From: Bedellia somnulentella
Taxonomy: Eukaryota; Arthropoda; Insecta; Lepidoptera; Bedelliidae
Length of the DNA stretch: 64,000 bases
Reading direction: 5' to 3'
Assembly: GCA_963576735.1 (NCBI GenBank)
Contig: OY755178.1
Coordinates: 19,468,001 to 19,532,000, forward strand
This document shows positions 46,201 through 54,100 of the stretch, piece after piece. A model generated the notes under the pieces. The model did not search any database, had not been told where the DNA came from, and saw only the letters and a program-made list of their open reading frames with translations. Within the stretch, counting starts at the first letter, position 1; each line of letters starts with the position of its first letter. The position numbers and the translations under genes are program-made.

Positions 46201-47268
46201 ACTTGTACTGTAACATTTTAGATTCATCTTTGCCCATTACATTACAGTAATACCTCCCAGACTGACAAGCATTTGCATGTTAGTCATATTATCATTACAA
46301 GAAGTGCATTATAATGCTCGGTTACCCTTCTTCACTGATGTAATCCTCAAATCTGTGATGTTATTTTTTAGACCAGGATTAGTATGTGACATGAATTTAT
46401 AAAAATGGTTACACTTCACATGCTGGAGAAATTACAAGACTAATTAGAACATATTATTATGATTGGAGATGTACACAGCTGAAGAGTTTCTTCTATTGGA
46501 TCCTCTAATCTCAAGGACAGCAGAAGTGATTTAAAAAAAACAGTATTTAATGGGGAAAGCTACAGGCTTCATGCATTGCAATACTTTTACATAAGACTTT
46601 TAATGAAGACGTTATGTTGTGGTTACAACCTACAGTGGTGGAATAACTATACTACAAACAGAAACATTAATATGGACTCTTTAGAACCTGTTAAACACAT
46701 GAACTATTACAAATGGAAGTTTTAGAAAAAGTAAAATTTGGTATGTTTGAATAAAATTTCTTAATTGTTTAAGGAATGAAATAAGTGTGCATGATATCTC
46801 ATGAAACAAGGCAGTAGCAGCGTCATACATTGATGGTTTGCTGCGGACGCGCTGTTTCGCTCGTCAGCTGTTATGTCGTCATCGGCCGCCATCATTGTTT
46901 GTTTGTTTATACGCCTGTTTGTTGTGTTGCGAGGAGAGCGTCTCCCAGTCCTCATTACCACATCTTCCGCAACGACAAGTTGAATCATCGCGACATTGGC
47001 GACCCTACACATTAAATCCAGCTCCACAAATAAGTTCAGGAATAAACTGGCGCGGAACCTTTCGCAAATTGCGCTCCGCCCTAAGACCTTGACGGACGTT
47101 TCATTCCTAAACCCTCATACAATCTCTCAAGTGCTCAGGAAGCTTATAAATTAATTCTATAACGTAGATAAAGTGTTTTTATTTTACTTACGTGCAGTCT
47201 TGATTAAACTGGACGAATATTCCTCCATTATTTGTACCCTCTGCTGTTTGATCACCTCCCAGATTCAT
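14231..47268 (-). CDS. Atg18a: WIPI2 / Atg18a autophagy PROPPIN gene (seven exons placed, centre missing)
   Basis: This encodes a seven-bladed WD-type beta-propeller that binds PtdIns3P and PtdIns5P/(3,5)P2 on forming autophagosomes and helps recruit the ATG16L1 complex (family knowledge). Placed exons, 5' to 3': 47268-47192, 45007-44846, 31539-31449, 30739-30542, [gap], 25752-25613, 19961-19914, 14355-14231. All visible junctions have AG acceptors, GT donors and matching phases (2, 2, 0, then 1, 1). Family matches include [72 protein letters not shown] and [17 protein letters not shown]. Missing is the middle (about 150 residues): blades after GEVQIFD, including the phosphoinositide-binding FRRG motif and the conserved membrane-binding loop. 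The 200-N gap at 28500-28699 lies in that interval. Exons are strikingly GC-rich, introns AT-rich and transposon-laden. Confidence 0.9.
15321..15643 (-). mobile_element. SINE-A copy with palindromic 5' end, inside mariner
   Basis: The minus-strand tail (ACTCCCGGCTATATTTCCC) and the B-box-like GGTTTCCAACCGC region are clear. The 5' end at about 15550-15562 continues into a perfect 27-bp inverted repeat (15550-15576 and 15581-15607). After the insertion, mariner sequence resumes with ATTCATGATAG. ATTCAT occurs on both sides as a probable short target duplication. Confidence 0.8.
15550..15607. repeat. Perfect 27-bp inverted repeat, 4-nt loop, at a SINE 5' end
   Basis: GCACTACACGGCAACATT... (15550-15576) is exactly complementary to 15581-15607, with the loop AGGC. 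The outer 11 or so bases are the SINE-A head, and the inner 15 or so are not part of other copies. This structure suggests snap-back synthesis during insertion. Confidence 0.85.
16320..16649. mobile_element. Possible MITE with 15-bp inverted ends
   Basis: CCTAGCTCGTTACCA (16320-16334) and its exact complement TGGTAACGAGCTAGG (16635-16649) bound 330 bp. No target duplication is evident, so the call is tentative. A GC-rich patch (16650-16710) follows. Confidence 0.45.
16650..17555. other. No gene seen
   Basis: Intron sequence of the minus-strand Atg18a gene. It includes a (CA)n-containing GC-rich patch near 16650-16720 and otherwise AT-rich sequence. I support no other feature. Confidence 0.3.
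17560..18250 (-). pseudogene. Decayed non-LTR reverse transcriptase
   Basis: Minus-strand translation shows scattered RT blocks in broken frames: ITLLTS and [14 protein letters not shown] near 18190-18120, PFGFRPYRG near 18090, [17 protein letters not shown] near 17990-17945 (the palm motif with the first Asp), and a C-terminal piece to 17560. Stops and frame changes are frequent. It is a different, older element than the RTE-like LINE. Confidence 0.6.
18251..19440. other. No gene seen
   Basis: AT-rich intron sequence. Open frames here have no recognisable domain. Confidence 0.3.
19447..19656. mobile_element. Short palindromic element (two nested inverted repeats)
   Basis: The outer ends CGTGTACGGGGT (19447-19458) and ACCCCGTACACG (19645-19656) are complementary. 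Inside them, AGTAGTTCATACGCTTAGA (19494-19512) pairs exactly with 19574-19592. The inner loop is GC-rich (GCCGCCGCGGCCGGCG). Either a MITE inside a MITE or one complex foldback element fits. Confidence 0.6.
19914..19961 (-). CDS. Atg18a: Atg18a/WIPI2 48-nt exon
   Basis: The acceptor TTCCGCAG precedes 19961 and the donor GTGAGTACG follows 19914. The exon enters and leaves in phase 1 and reads [16 protein letters not shown] plus one base. Homology of this short variable region is weak. The call rests on the splice signals, the exact phase match to both neighbours, the strand and the GC content. A (CA)n tract follows the donor immediately. Confidence 0.6.
20169..20341. mobile_element. Possible MITE with GCTACACACG ends
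   Basis: GCTACACACG at 20169-20178 and CGTGTGTAGC at 20332-20341 are complementary and bound 173 bp. I could not define a target duplication. Confidence 0.35.
20729..21492 (-). pseudogene. RTE-like LINE C-terminal region
   Basis: This minus-strand frame has [20 protein letters not shown] at its start, then [24 protein letters not shown] and [13 protein letters not shown], and ends [16 protein letters not shown]. One frame change lies near 20930. It is otherwise less damaged than the plus-strand copy at this region, where the equivalent start is frameshifted. Confidence 0.8.
21690..22372 (-). pseudogene. RTE-like LINE endonuclease remnant
   Basis: On the minus strand this shows [20 protein letters not shown], then [15 protein letters not shown] and [16 protein letters not shown], with the GDFN core intact. 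Frame breaks occur near 21910 and 22180. It lies upstream of the RT-less junction. Confidence 0.75.
22373..23900. other. No gene seen; one tRNA-like B-box fragment
   Basis: Intron sequence. At 23660-23680 the minus strand reads GGTTCGATTCCCGGTT, a tRNA/SINE B box without a partner A box. I support nothing else. Confidence 0.3.
23915..24030. other. Unexplained GC-rich island inside Atg18a intron
   Basis: About 110 bp of very GC-rich sequence stands alone in AT-rich DNA, as the real exons do. A minus-strand acceptor-like GTCAGTACAG lies near 24040, and plus-strand GGGCAG precedes it at 23914. No frame resembles WIPI2, and no donor gives the phase needed to join 25613 to 19961. It could be an alternative exon or a fragment of a GC-rich retroelement. 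Confidence 0.3.
24300..25600. other. No gene seen
   Basis: AT-rich intron sequence without a supported feature. Confidence 0.3.
25613..25752 (-). CDS. Atg18a: Atg18a/WIPI2 exon, C-terminal propeller blade
   Basis: The acceptor GGTTGCAG precedes 25752 and the donor GTACGA follows 25613. It reads [20 protein letters not shown], then [16 protein letters not shown]. This lines up with the family segment around [33 protein letters not shown]-type sequence, the last blade. It needs a preceding exon ending in phase 2, which is not visible upstream. Confidence 0.8.
26669..27427 (+). pseudogene. Jockey-like reverse transcriptase, interrupted
   Basis: Two frames carry the RT palm (26669-26980, stop after MSLNESK) and the thumb/C-terminal part (27002-27427). 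The single break at 26980 separates MSLNESK from NFSRMRHQS. The SGVPQGS and YADD motifs are intact. Confidence 0.75.
27615..27905 (+). mobile_element. RTE-like LINE 3' end, 5'-truncated, inside the Jockey-like LINE
   Basis: The frame [20 protein letters not shown], then [19 protein letters not shown] and [20 protein letters not shown], ends at 27895. It is followed by the tail GTGAGTAAGTAAGTATG. This is the same C-terminal region as at 6140-6391 but from a diverged subfamily. It remains open over 95 codons. Confidence 0.8.
28500..28699. other. Assembly gap 1 (exactly 200 N)
   Basis: There are exactly 200 N, the same as gap 2, so this is a placeholder of unknown true length. It lies in the interval where the missing Atg18a exons should be (25753-30541). 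Confidence 0.95.
28700..29990 (+). mobile_element. BEL/Pao LTR retrotransposon 3' remnant
   Basis: The integrase C-terminal region and tail of pol run to about 29398. A polypurine tract (GGGGCGGGGGGTA, ending 29436) follows, then a probable 3' LTR starting TGTTCACGCC at 29437. The LTR end is not defined; no 5' LTR is in the window. The first 77 or so bases (28700-28776) are an inverted copy of 28985-29062. Confidence 0.7.
28838..29400 (+). pseudogene. BEL/Pao integrase C-terminal region
   Basis: The frame 28838-29188 reads [20 protein letters not shown], then [20 protein letters not shown] and [11 protein letters not shown], the segment after the catalytic integrase core in BEL/Pao pol. A further piece, [20 protein letters not shown], appears from about 29229 after a stop at 29188. 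It ends in TLSRLPSD near 29397. The core with the DDE residues is absent. Confidence 0.75.
30108..30226 (+). repeat. Diverged SINE-A fragment
   Basis: ACGGTATCGGGGCCTTTTAA to CTATGAGTATATGTATG. It keeps the family order but the B-box region is degraded. Confidence 0.55.
30542..30739 (-). CDS. Atg18a: Atg18a/WIPI2 exon 4
   Basis: The acceptor GGTCGCCAG precedes 30739 and the donor GTAACC follows 30542. It has 66 codons in phase 0: [57 protein letters not shown]. This is the most strongly conserved part seen and the main basis for the WIPI2/Atg18a call. Confidence 0.92.
31449..31539 (-). CDS. Atg18a: Atg18a/WIPI2 exon 3
   Basis: The acceptor TATTGCAG precedes 31539 and the donor GTAAGA follows 31449. 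The first base completes the Arg codon from exon 2. It then reads [20 protein letters not shown] and [10 protein letters not shown], ending in phase 0 as exon 4 requires. Confidence 0.92.
31851..32109 (-). mobile_element. SINE-A copy, near full length
   Basis: The tail CATATACTCACGGCTATAAT, the B-box-like GGTTGGAGACAC complement near 31983-31996 and the head GCCGACACTACACAGC (32094-32109) are all present. It lies in Atg18a intron 2. Confidence 0.85.
32115..33905. other. No gene seen
   Basis: Intron 2 of Atg18a. Sequence is AT-rich with one GC-richer patch at 33515-33640. There is no supported coding or repeat feature. Confidence 0.3.
33925..34098 (-). mobile_element. RTE-like LINE 3' end, 5'-truncated
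   Basis: Minus-strand coding of the C-terminal block ([24 protein letters not shown], then [16 protein letters not shown]) is preceded on the plus strand by a (CATA)n tract at 33911-33934, the LINE tail. Truncated at about 34098. Confidence 0.8.
34100..38040. other. No gene; a few regulatory-type motifs
   Basis: Intron 2 of Atg18a. Seen: GGGTGACGTCACCC, a 14-bp palindrome around a full CRE, at 35512-35525; a second TGACGTCA at 37931-37938; and two direct copies of CCGACCAATCACAGCGCA at 36009 and 36078, with an inverted CCAAT (CTGATTGGCC) between them. None is tied to a transcript. Otherwise unremarkable. Confidence 0.35.
38046..38219 (-). mobile_element. SINE-B 3' part
   Basis: ATAAACGTTCACGCCGAATA, CATCATGTGACTTGG and GGCCTATTGCCGTTTTG match the tail and distal core of SINE-B. 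The tRNA-like head is missing (5' truncation). Confidence 0.8.
38230..41080. other. No gene seen
   Basis: Atg18a intron 2. AT-rich; GC-richer at 40850-41060 with the small palindromic run CTACGTAGTACGTAGTACG near 40922. No open frame has a recognisable domain. Confidence 0.3.
41088..41170 (-). repeat. Degenerate RTE-like LINE 3' fragment
   Basis: AGATAGGCAGAGGCTATCGA, GCACGATCCTGACA and TTTTCATACATGCTCTTTTT match the minus strand of the LINE C-terminal coding region with many changes. Confidence 0.5.
42128..42186. repeat. Perfect 23-bp inverted repeat made of a SINE-C tail
   Basis: ATAAATAAAGGAAAGAAAAA (arm 42128-42150) pairs exactly with the arm at 42164-42186, around the 13-nt loop CGATACAGGCGGG. 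The right arm is the SINE-C tail (GAAATTTTTCTTTCC). The left arm plus loop is its complement continuing into the SINE body. Confidence 0.85.
42311..42959 (+). pseudogene. Jockey-like LINE polymerase C-terminal region
   Basis: Readable blocks: [68 protein letters not shown] and a closing [14 protein letters not shown]. The last 131 codons (42564-42959) are open. These are thumb and C-terminal segments of Jockey/CR1-type proteins. Confidence 0.7.
42311..43485 (+). mobile_element. Jockey-like LINE 3' part with TTA tail
   Basis: The thumb/C-terminal region of a non-LTR polymerase (42311-42957) is followed by a 3' UTR with a (TG)n tract (43191-43222) and AATAAAATC plus (TTA)n at 43465-43485. The 5' end is truncated before the RT catalytic core. 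The TTA tail abuts the Dong/R4-like element. Confidence 0.7.
43486..44770 (-). mobile_element. Dong/R4-like non-LTR retrotransposon, 5'-truncated, in a TAA repeat
   Basis: The minus-strand coding region is bounded by (TTA)n on both sides (43465-43485 and 44775-44790). Dong of Bombyx mori and its R4-clade relatives insert into TAA repeats (established knowledge). Position and protein both support that clade. It lies about 75 bp into Atg18a intron 2, just past the exon 2 donor. Confidence 0.8.
43590..44760 (-). pseudogene. R4/Dong-like protein, C-terminal region with restriction-like endonuclease
   Basis: About 390 codons are open on the minus strand. In order: a post-RT linker ([20 protein letters not shown], then [12 protein letters not shown]), a zinc-binding [18 protein letters not shown] motif (CCHC, near 44180-44130), and a restriction-like endonuclease with [20 protein letters not shown] (near 43920-43860, the PD...D/K-type core). 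It ends in [13 protein letters not shown] near 43590. The RT domain is absent by 5' truncation. The apparent Met-Asn start is the TAA repeat read as codons, not a true start. The long open frame suggests a fairly young insertion. Confidence 0.82.
44846..45007 (-). CDS. Atg18a: Atg18a/WIPI2 exon 2
   Basis: The acceptor TGGTGCAG precedes 45007 and the donor GTCAGT follows 44846. Its first base completes Thr from exon 1. It then reads [20 protein letters not shown], then [19 protein letters not shown] and TLAAPR (Arg split). This is the first propeller blade of the family. Confidence 0.92.
45104..45282 (-). repeat. Diverged SINE-A copy
   Basis: GTTGTTGGTGATGGGACACC, CCCTTAGTCGCCTCTTATG and GGGCAGTGCTTTTCTAAG keep the SINE-A order on the minus strand. 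The tail is degraded. Confidence 0.65.
45766..46014 (-). mobile_element. SINE-A copy, near full length
   Basis: The tail ATACTCAAGGCTATAAAATT, then GTTGGTGATGGGTCTTCAAC and the head GCCGACACTACACAG. It lies in Atg18a intron 1. Confidence 0.82.
46020..47185. other. Atg18a intron 1; no gene seen
   Basis: AT-rich to about 46800. A GC-richer patch at 46835-47095 contains ATTGGCGACCCTACA, reminiscent of an LTR-element primer-binding region, but no LTR or gag can be defined. Confidence 0.3.
47192..47268 (-). CDS. Atg18a: Atg18a/WIPI2 first coding exon
   Basis: ATG at 47268-47266. It reads [11 protein letters not shown], then [11 protein letters not shown] and two bases of a split Thr codon, followed by the donor GTAAGT. 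Vertebrate WIPI2 also begins MNL and reaches a FNQDNTSLAVG-type junction at the same point, which fixes the start. Confidence 0.9.
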
Positions 47269-48042
47269 TGGAACGATTAAATGTTCACAGTTAGGTAACT
47301 TAACAACTAATAGTTGACATACGCACAACGACCTTTAAAACTGATTACAAACAGTCACTAAATCTTGTAAATTCGGTTGTGTTTAGTCACAAGTAATTTT
47401 TTTGACACAAAGAATGACCTTGTCTTGCAGCTAAAAACAAGCCCCCTCCCGCTACTGACTACGAATATCCCCACTCCACTGCCCGCTCGCGAAATTACCA
47501 TCTGTTTGCTTGCTGATTGGACGACACTAATTGACAGTGTTGACAGTATTGATGTTTGGATATAAGACTAAAAAGAAAAACAACATTAGCTCAAAAATCA
47601 ACGAGGAAGTTATATTTCTAAGAGAAGCTCAATTTAAAACCAAATTTTTTTTTGAATTTATACTATTTTATCTGTAATTCTCAGAATATTATTTTCTTTT
47701 TAGGTAAATTAAAGTATTGCCAACCTTAATTTTTTGTGTTTAAACTAAAGTTAAATTGGTCTACTGGCCAACGACCAACCATGTTCATTATATTAGTCTA
47801 TAGCTGACGTTTCCCAAAATCATTCCTAACCTCAATTCCAACCAAAATCAACATAACCTTTCTTTTCTTCATTTCATTATCTTATTTTATTATTTTCATT
47901 GTATGTAACCCATTTAGTTATCTATCTTTGAATGTAAAAGAAAATAAAGTTTTTCGTTCTGTCTGTTTTTGTACGACATTTGCGTAGCGCCACGGAACAT
48001 ATCTTAGCGTAAATCCTATTAAAAAAATATCCAGAAGAAGAA
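47269..48042. promoter_or_regulatory. Shared 5' region of head-to-head Atg18a and CCDC137
   Basis: 774 bp separate the two start codons, so both promoters and 5' UTRs must lie here. There is no clear TATA box at a sensible distance. An inverted CCAAT (CTGATTGG, 47513-47520) sits in a GC-richer patch (47450-47530), a candidate core region. No repeat was recognised, unlike the flanks. Transcription starts are unknown. Confidence 0.55.
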
Positions 48043-48119
48043 ATGGGTCGCAAAATCCCAGCTAAGAAGCACCGAGGCGTTAAAGACCCTATCAAACAAC
48101 AAGAAAGAAGGCTTGCTAG
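48043..48119 (+). CDS. CCDC137: CCDC137 exon 1
   Basis: ATGGGTCGCAAAATCCCAGC starts [16 protein letters not shown], then IKQQERRLA. The donor GTAATA follows 48119, leaving AG of a split Ser codon. The context before the ATG (AAGAAGAA) is purine-rich. Confidence 0.88.
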
Positions 48120-51100
48120 GTAATATCATATATATAACACAAATATGATCTCGATCAAAGTTAATAAAGATTGTTGTCAAATAAAATATTTTTGGATTGG
48201 TATCCTAAGTTGTGCTTACACTGCACAAATGTATCTTTTCTTCAGTAATATGTGTCTTTAAATTTAATGGCTGAGGCATACCAGCGAAGATATATTATGG
48301 GTAACAAAAAGATAAGCAATTGCATGTGTGTATATAAAAATATTTTTCTCATATCCATACTCCAATAGTTTTCTTCTATTTACAATATACTGTTAAAACA
48401 CTCATAGAACAACACTAGAAATATTAACGTTCAACTTTTAACTCTAGAACAAGCGGGAAAACTAGAGTTTGGAGGCGTCAATAATACATTAATATGGCTT
48501 ATTTTTAACTACAGTTGTATAGAAATAGAACAAATGTTTACTGTGCAACACATAAGAAATATTTTTAAACTAACAGATTTACAGAAAAAAATACAATAGG
48601 AGGTGTTCCAGACAACCCTTATGTATACTTTGTAAATATTAAGCTATACTGTTGCTTGCAAATAAATATACACTGACATAGTACACAGGCTTCTAGGCAT
48701 AACAATCAATTAAAAACGACATCCAAGACTAAGAAACAATCATTTATGCTCATCACATAAGTGTTGCCTTCAGCAGGATTCAAAGTTTGAATTTAAAATC
48801 TCTAGACTTAGAAGCTTTCAATAAACCAATTCGCCAATTATTTGTACTATGAAAAGTTTGATGTATGTAAATTAAACTGGCGATACACATGAATAATATA
48901 AAGTGGTGGTTGATATTCTCTGTTGAGTAAATGTATACATCATTTTCTGATTTTGTGGCACTGGCTACCCCTTTTTGGGATTTATAGCTGTGAGTATAGG
49001 AATAAGTACATAATTTGTTTCATAATTCCCAAAAATATATTTTTCTCTTTGAAGATTCAAATATTGATTTATTAATTTCCAGTTTAAAAACCAAGATCAA
49101 TGCACCACCAGTAGACCCAGATGACCAACCCATGCCTCGCTCGCTCATACAACTTTTTGGACTTGATAAGGATACAAAAAAGAAAGATGGTCTCAAATCA
49201 AACAAAATTAAGAAAAAAGGTATTTTTACATACATACATTCATATACTCACGCCTATAAATCCCTTGAAGGAGTAACCAGAGCTAGGGAATAAGAAATTC
49301 CTCAGCCAATTTTGGAACACAAAAAAAGAATTTTTATTTACAATATATACATATAATCATTTGGGGATACACATGGCTACCATTAATCTACAAAAGAAAC
49401 TGCCTATTGTATTAAGTCACTAAAATAATAATTATTTTCACATCTATCCCATCACACTGCACCATGGACAAACTGCATGACTCCACCTTGATGTAGCTTA
49501 CCATTTACTTAATTCAGGGAATTAGAGATCATAAACAACTTCAATTTCCATACATTTGGTCCTACATACATACATACATATACTCACGGCTATAAATCCC
49601 TAAAAGGGGTAGCCAGAGCTAAGGAATTACAAATTCCCCAGCCACTATTGGAAAGTTGAGTGCGGAAAAGATGGTGAAATAAAGGTTGTTGGTGATGGGT
49701 CTCCAACCGCATCGCCCAAAAATCCCTTAAAAGCCCCAATACCGTTAGTCGCTTCTTACATACACCCACCGGAAGAAATGGGGTAGTGCTATTCTAAGCC
49801 GACACTACACAGCATAACATTTGTCCTAATAATAATAATATTATTCAGTTATTCAATATTAGTCTTCAGTGTCACTACCCCTTACTACCCACGGGAGTTG
49901 TAATAAGTGACTTATAGTATGCGGCTCTTTTATCTTGATTTTAGGTGGTGCAGTTCGAAACCCATCACCAACAATACCATTATCAACTTCCAAATGTGAC
50001 TTAGGACTTTCTAGCTCTGAAGCTCTGGCTACCCCTTTTTATTTATGGCCATGAGTATATGTATATTTGTAACCAGTGTAATGTGAAATGATCTCTAGAA
50101 AACATATAAAAAAAGATATGACAGCATTTGATAATTAATGCCCAATATGTTATCGTTTTTCATAAACAATTCCAATCTTTGCATTAGACTATGGGAATTT
50201 TGTTCATAATGACAGATATGTATTATGAAATCAGAACATACCGTAATTCCATTTCCTAGGAGAGCTCTAGTTTTTTTTTCAATTACCTGCCTACCCTAAT
50301 CGGAACTAATGGCATGAGTATATTTATGTATGTATTTTCAACTATGTGAAGAGAGAAAAATCTCAGCGGGAACACTATTACTTCTTATGCAGGAGACGAG
50401 AATTCAAATTCTGAGTCAGGTCTACAACAACATGTTTTTTCTTAAGTCATATATCGCACTCGCAGAACGAAAGAGGCTCAAGTCCAAAAATAGAGTGATA
50501 TTGAGTTACAATCATAGAGAGACATAAACAAGTATGCTGTATCCGATGAATAGTAAAACAAAGGCACTTATTGTTAAAATAACAGGATAGCGAATTTTCC
50601 CTATAAAGCGCCAGTACACATTGGCCCACGATGGGCCACGCTTCGCAATTGGCAATTNNNNNNNNNNNNNNNNNNNNNNNNNNNNNNNNNNNNNNNNNNN
50701 NNNNNNNNNNNNNNNNNNNNNNNNNNNNNNNNNNNNNNNNNNNNNNNNNNNNNNNNNNNNNNNNNNNNNNNNNNNNNNNNNNNNNNNNNNNNNNNNNNNN
50801 NNNNNNNNNNNNNNNNNNNNNNNNNNNNNNNNNNNNNNNNNNNNNNNNNNNNNNNNNCCATTGCCCCTTGTACACAGTGGCGATAGCGAGCAGTGGGCCA
50901 ACGTCGGCCATTGTGTACTGGCCGCTTAAAAATAAGTGCCTTTGTTTTAGAGCATAGTTTTTATTCCTCTCTATGATTGTAACTCAATATCACAATTTTT
51001 GGACTTGAGCCTCTTTCGTTCTGAGAGTGCGTGTGGTTTATTTATCACGGTTGTTAACGGTGTCGGAAAACATCATGAGGAAACCCACAAAGCTGAGTTG

Positions 51101-54100
51101 TACTTAGTCATATCACAGTGTACTCTTACAAAGCGGCGATAGGACAATCCCCTATCACTCTAAGCAAAATATGGGTACTTTGAACACCAGGTGTCATTTT
51201 TGCCAAGTGGAAGTGCCTAATGGATTACCACACAACCGTTGGGTTAGAGAGAGGGACAACAGAGTACGTTAAGAACGGTAGAGTACGGTTGCAGGCGCGG
51301 GCGCGGGCGGGGGCGGGGGCGGGGGGCTGCGCGGGCTGTCGCGGGCGCCGGGCGAGTCGCACCGCCAGTTCTCGGCGCGGGTCACGGGCGCCGTGGCCGC
51401 GCTCGCACACGACGACGAGCTCAGATATCCGGTACGCACTACCTATCTCTTTCATTCATTTTATAATCTAACTCTGTTCTTTAAAAAAAATATCAACATT
51501 TTTCTCAGCCACTTTTGGAAATACAGTGAGTTTTAGAAATACCAAATGGCGGTGATAATACATAGTCCTTCTCAAACATTTATGTATTTCCTCATTTTAA
51601 GTCCAATGCTATATTGCATGTAAACCAAAGAATATTTGTTTTAGATGCAATTTCATTATCTTGCTATGAATCGATACCAAATAAAAGAGACAGATGATTG
51701 ACAAAGATGAAGATAATTAGATCGTGCTTGGCGCTTCTGCCGGCTGCTTTATGATCATGCATGAACAGTCATTGCACATTGCGATATCCCTTGGGATCAA
51801 CAATAAAACACCAATAAAAAAAGACAAAGAAACGACTCCAAAGTATCTTCTACTTTATGTAAAACGATGACCCGTGTAGGCCTTGCACGAAAAAGCTTTA
51901 TGATCCTGCGGAATAATATACAGGTGATGTCGCTTAGCATAAAAATACCATTCAATTTATTAACATGTGGGAGTCATGTTAGAGCGCACACTACTGCGGA
52001 CTCAAACGCACATAGCAGCGTCTCACTCATATTCCTACATCGCGGAGTGTAAATGTTTTTCGAGTTAAGCATAGATACAAATTATAAGTTGGTACACAGC
52101 AGGGTGTACTGGCCAGTATATCTTTGCTGTTTCCACAGTGGTGACCCCGACGTGATGGACAGGGAAGAAGAATTCAGAGATGCACATGGCGTGGTGACGT
52201 CATTACCGACCAGCCGCGCAGGCACTAGTGATGGGAACGAGTCGATGAAACATATCGATGTTTTTAAAGTTAGTGCACGACTTCCACCTTTTTGGCCCGA
52301 AGAGCCTGAAATATGGTTTTCCCAGGTCGAGGGACAATTCGCAATTTCAGGAATTTCTAGCGATGTAACCAAATTTCACTATGTCATTAGCCAGCTGGAT
52401 AACCAATTTTCCAGGGAAGTCAAGGATATTATTATTAATCCACCAGCATCCGATAAATATCAGAAGCTTAAATCAGAATTGATTAAAAGATTGACCGCAT
52501 CCAGAGAGGTGAAAATCAAGCAGTTATTGATGCACGAAGAGCTCGGCGATCGTAAGCCATCACAGTTCTTACGACATCTTAAAAGCCTGGCTGGCATCAA
52601 TGTTCCAGACGATTTTGTGAAGACGATTTGGATAAGTCGACTTTCACACGGGATTCAAACGGTGTTAGCAGGTCAACCGTCCACATCTTCCATCGATGAT
52701 CTGGCAGACTTAGCCGATCGTGTACAGGACATTGCTACTCCTTCACCAGTTGTCGCATCTACGAGTGCTAGTCAAGCAAGTCAAGTTTCGGCGATAGAAA
52801 TGCTAACCAAAGAAGTGGCTGAGCTGCGGAGACAATTCGAGAAGCTCGCTTCAGAGAGGAACAGCAGACCACATAGATCGAATAGGTCAGCGCGTCCTCG
52901 TTCTTCATCTAGATCGAAACGCTCACATTCGAACTACAGAAAATACCCCATTTGCTGGTACCATACCAAGTTTGCAGAAAAGGCCAGAAAATGCATATCT
53001 CCGTGTGATTACCAGGCGGGAAACGCCAGGGGCGGTCGATAGTGGCGACTGCAGACTGCCCTTCAACTTCTACTGGTCGCCTATTTGTGACGGATCGAGC
53101 CTCGAAGACGCAGTTTCTGGTCGATACAGGAAGCGACCTCTGTGTTTTCCCCCGGTCCATGCTTCGTGATCGTCGTGCCAAGACTGACTATAACTTGTGT
53201 GCTGCAAATGGATCTAGTATTTCTACATATGGTTATGTACATTTAAATTTAAATTTTGGTTTACGTAGAGAATTTAGTTGGCGTTTTGTTGTTGCGGATG
53301 TAAGTAAGCCAATTATAGGTGTTGATTTCTTAAATCATTATTATTTGATTGTTGATTGCCGCAACAAACGTTTAATAGATAGCACAACTTCTCTTTCGTC
53401 TATAGCTAAATTAGTTAAGTGTAATAATATAGCATCCGTAAAAATCATGACTGGTGAGACTCGGTTTCATAAAATTCTCGACGAATTCCCCGAGATTACT
53501 CGACCAACTGGTATTCATCGCAATATTACACACCAAACAGTGCACCACATACGAACAACTCCAGGCCCACCAGTATCTTGCACTCCTCGTCGTTTGGCGC
53601 CTGACAAATTGAAAATTGCTCAACAGGAGTTCCAGGCCATGCTTGCTAATGGTACAGCCCGTCCTTCGGAGAGTCCGTGAGCTTCCCCACTCCATCTAAC
53701 TCCCAAAAAGGATAATGGTTGGCGACCTTGCGGTGATTACCGCATGCTTAACGCCCGTACAATACCCGATAGTTATCCGATCAAACACATCAATGACTTT
53801 TCACATAGCCTTGTTGGTTGCAAAGTTTTTAGTAAAATTGATTTACTGAAAGCCTACAACCAGGTGCCCATTTTTGAGCAAGATATATCGAAAACAGCCA
53901 TCACGACACCGTTTGGATTGTTCGAATTCCCCTATATGACCGTCGGACTCCGAAACGCAGCCCAAACTTTTCAACGGTTGATGGATGAAATCACTAGAGG
54001 CCTTGATTTTACATATTCGTATTTGGATGACGTCTTGGTGTTCTCACGTGACCAACATAGTCACGAAGAGCACCTACGTCAAATTTTCACAAAGTTGAAA

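Noticed and set aside
46835..47095. LTR retrotransposon start (ATTGGCGACCC) in Atg18a intron 1
   Set aside because: No LTR pair, gag or purine tract could be found. The similarity to a primer-binding region is too short.
52053..52154. Gag N-terminal extension (34 codons)
   Set aside because: It would start inside the LTR and cross the primer-binding site. The ATG at 52155 is the sensible start.
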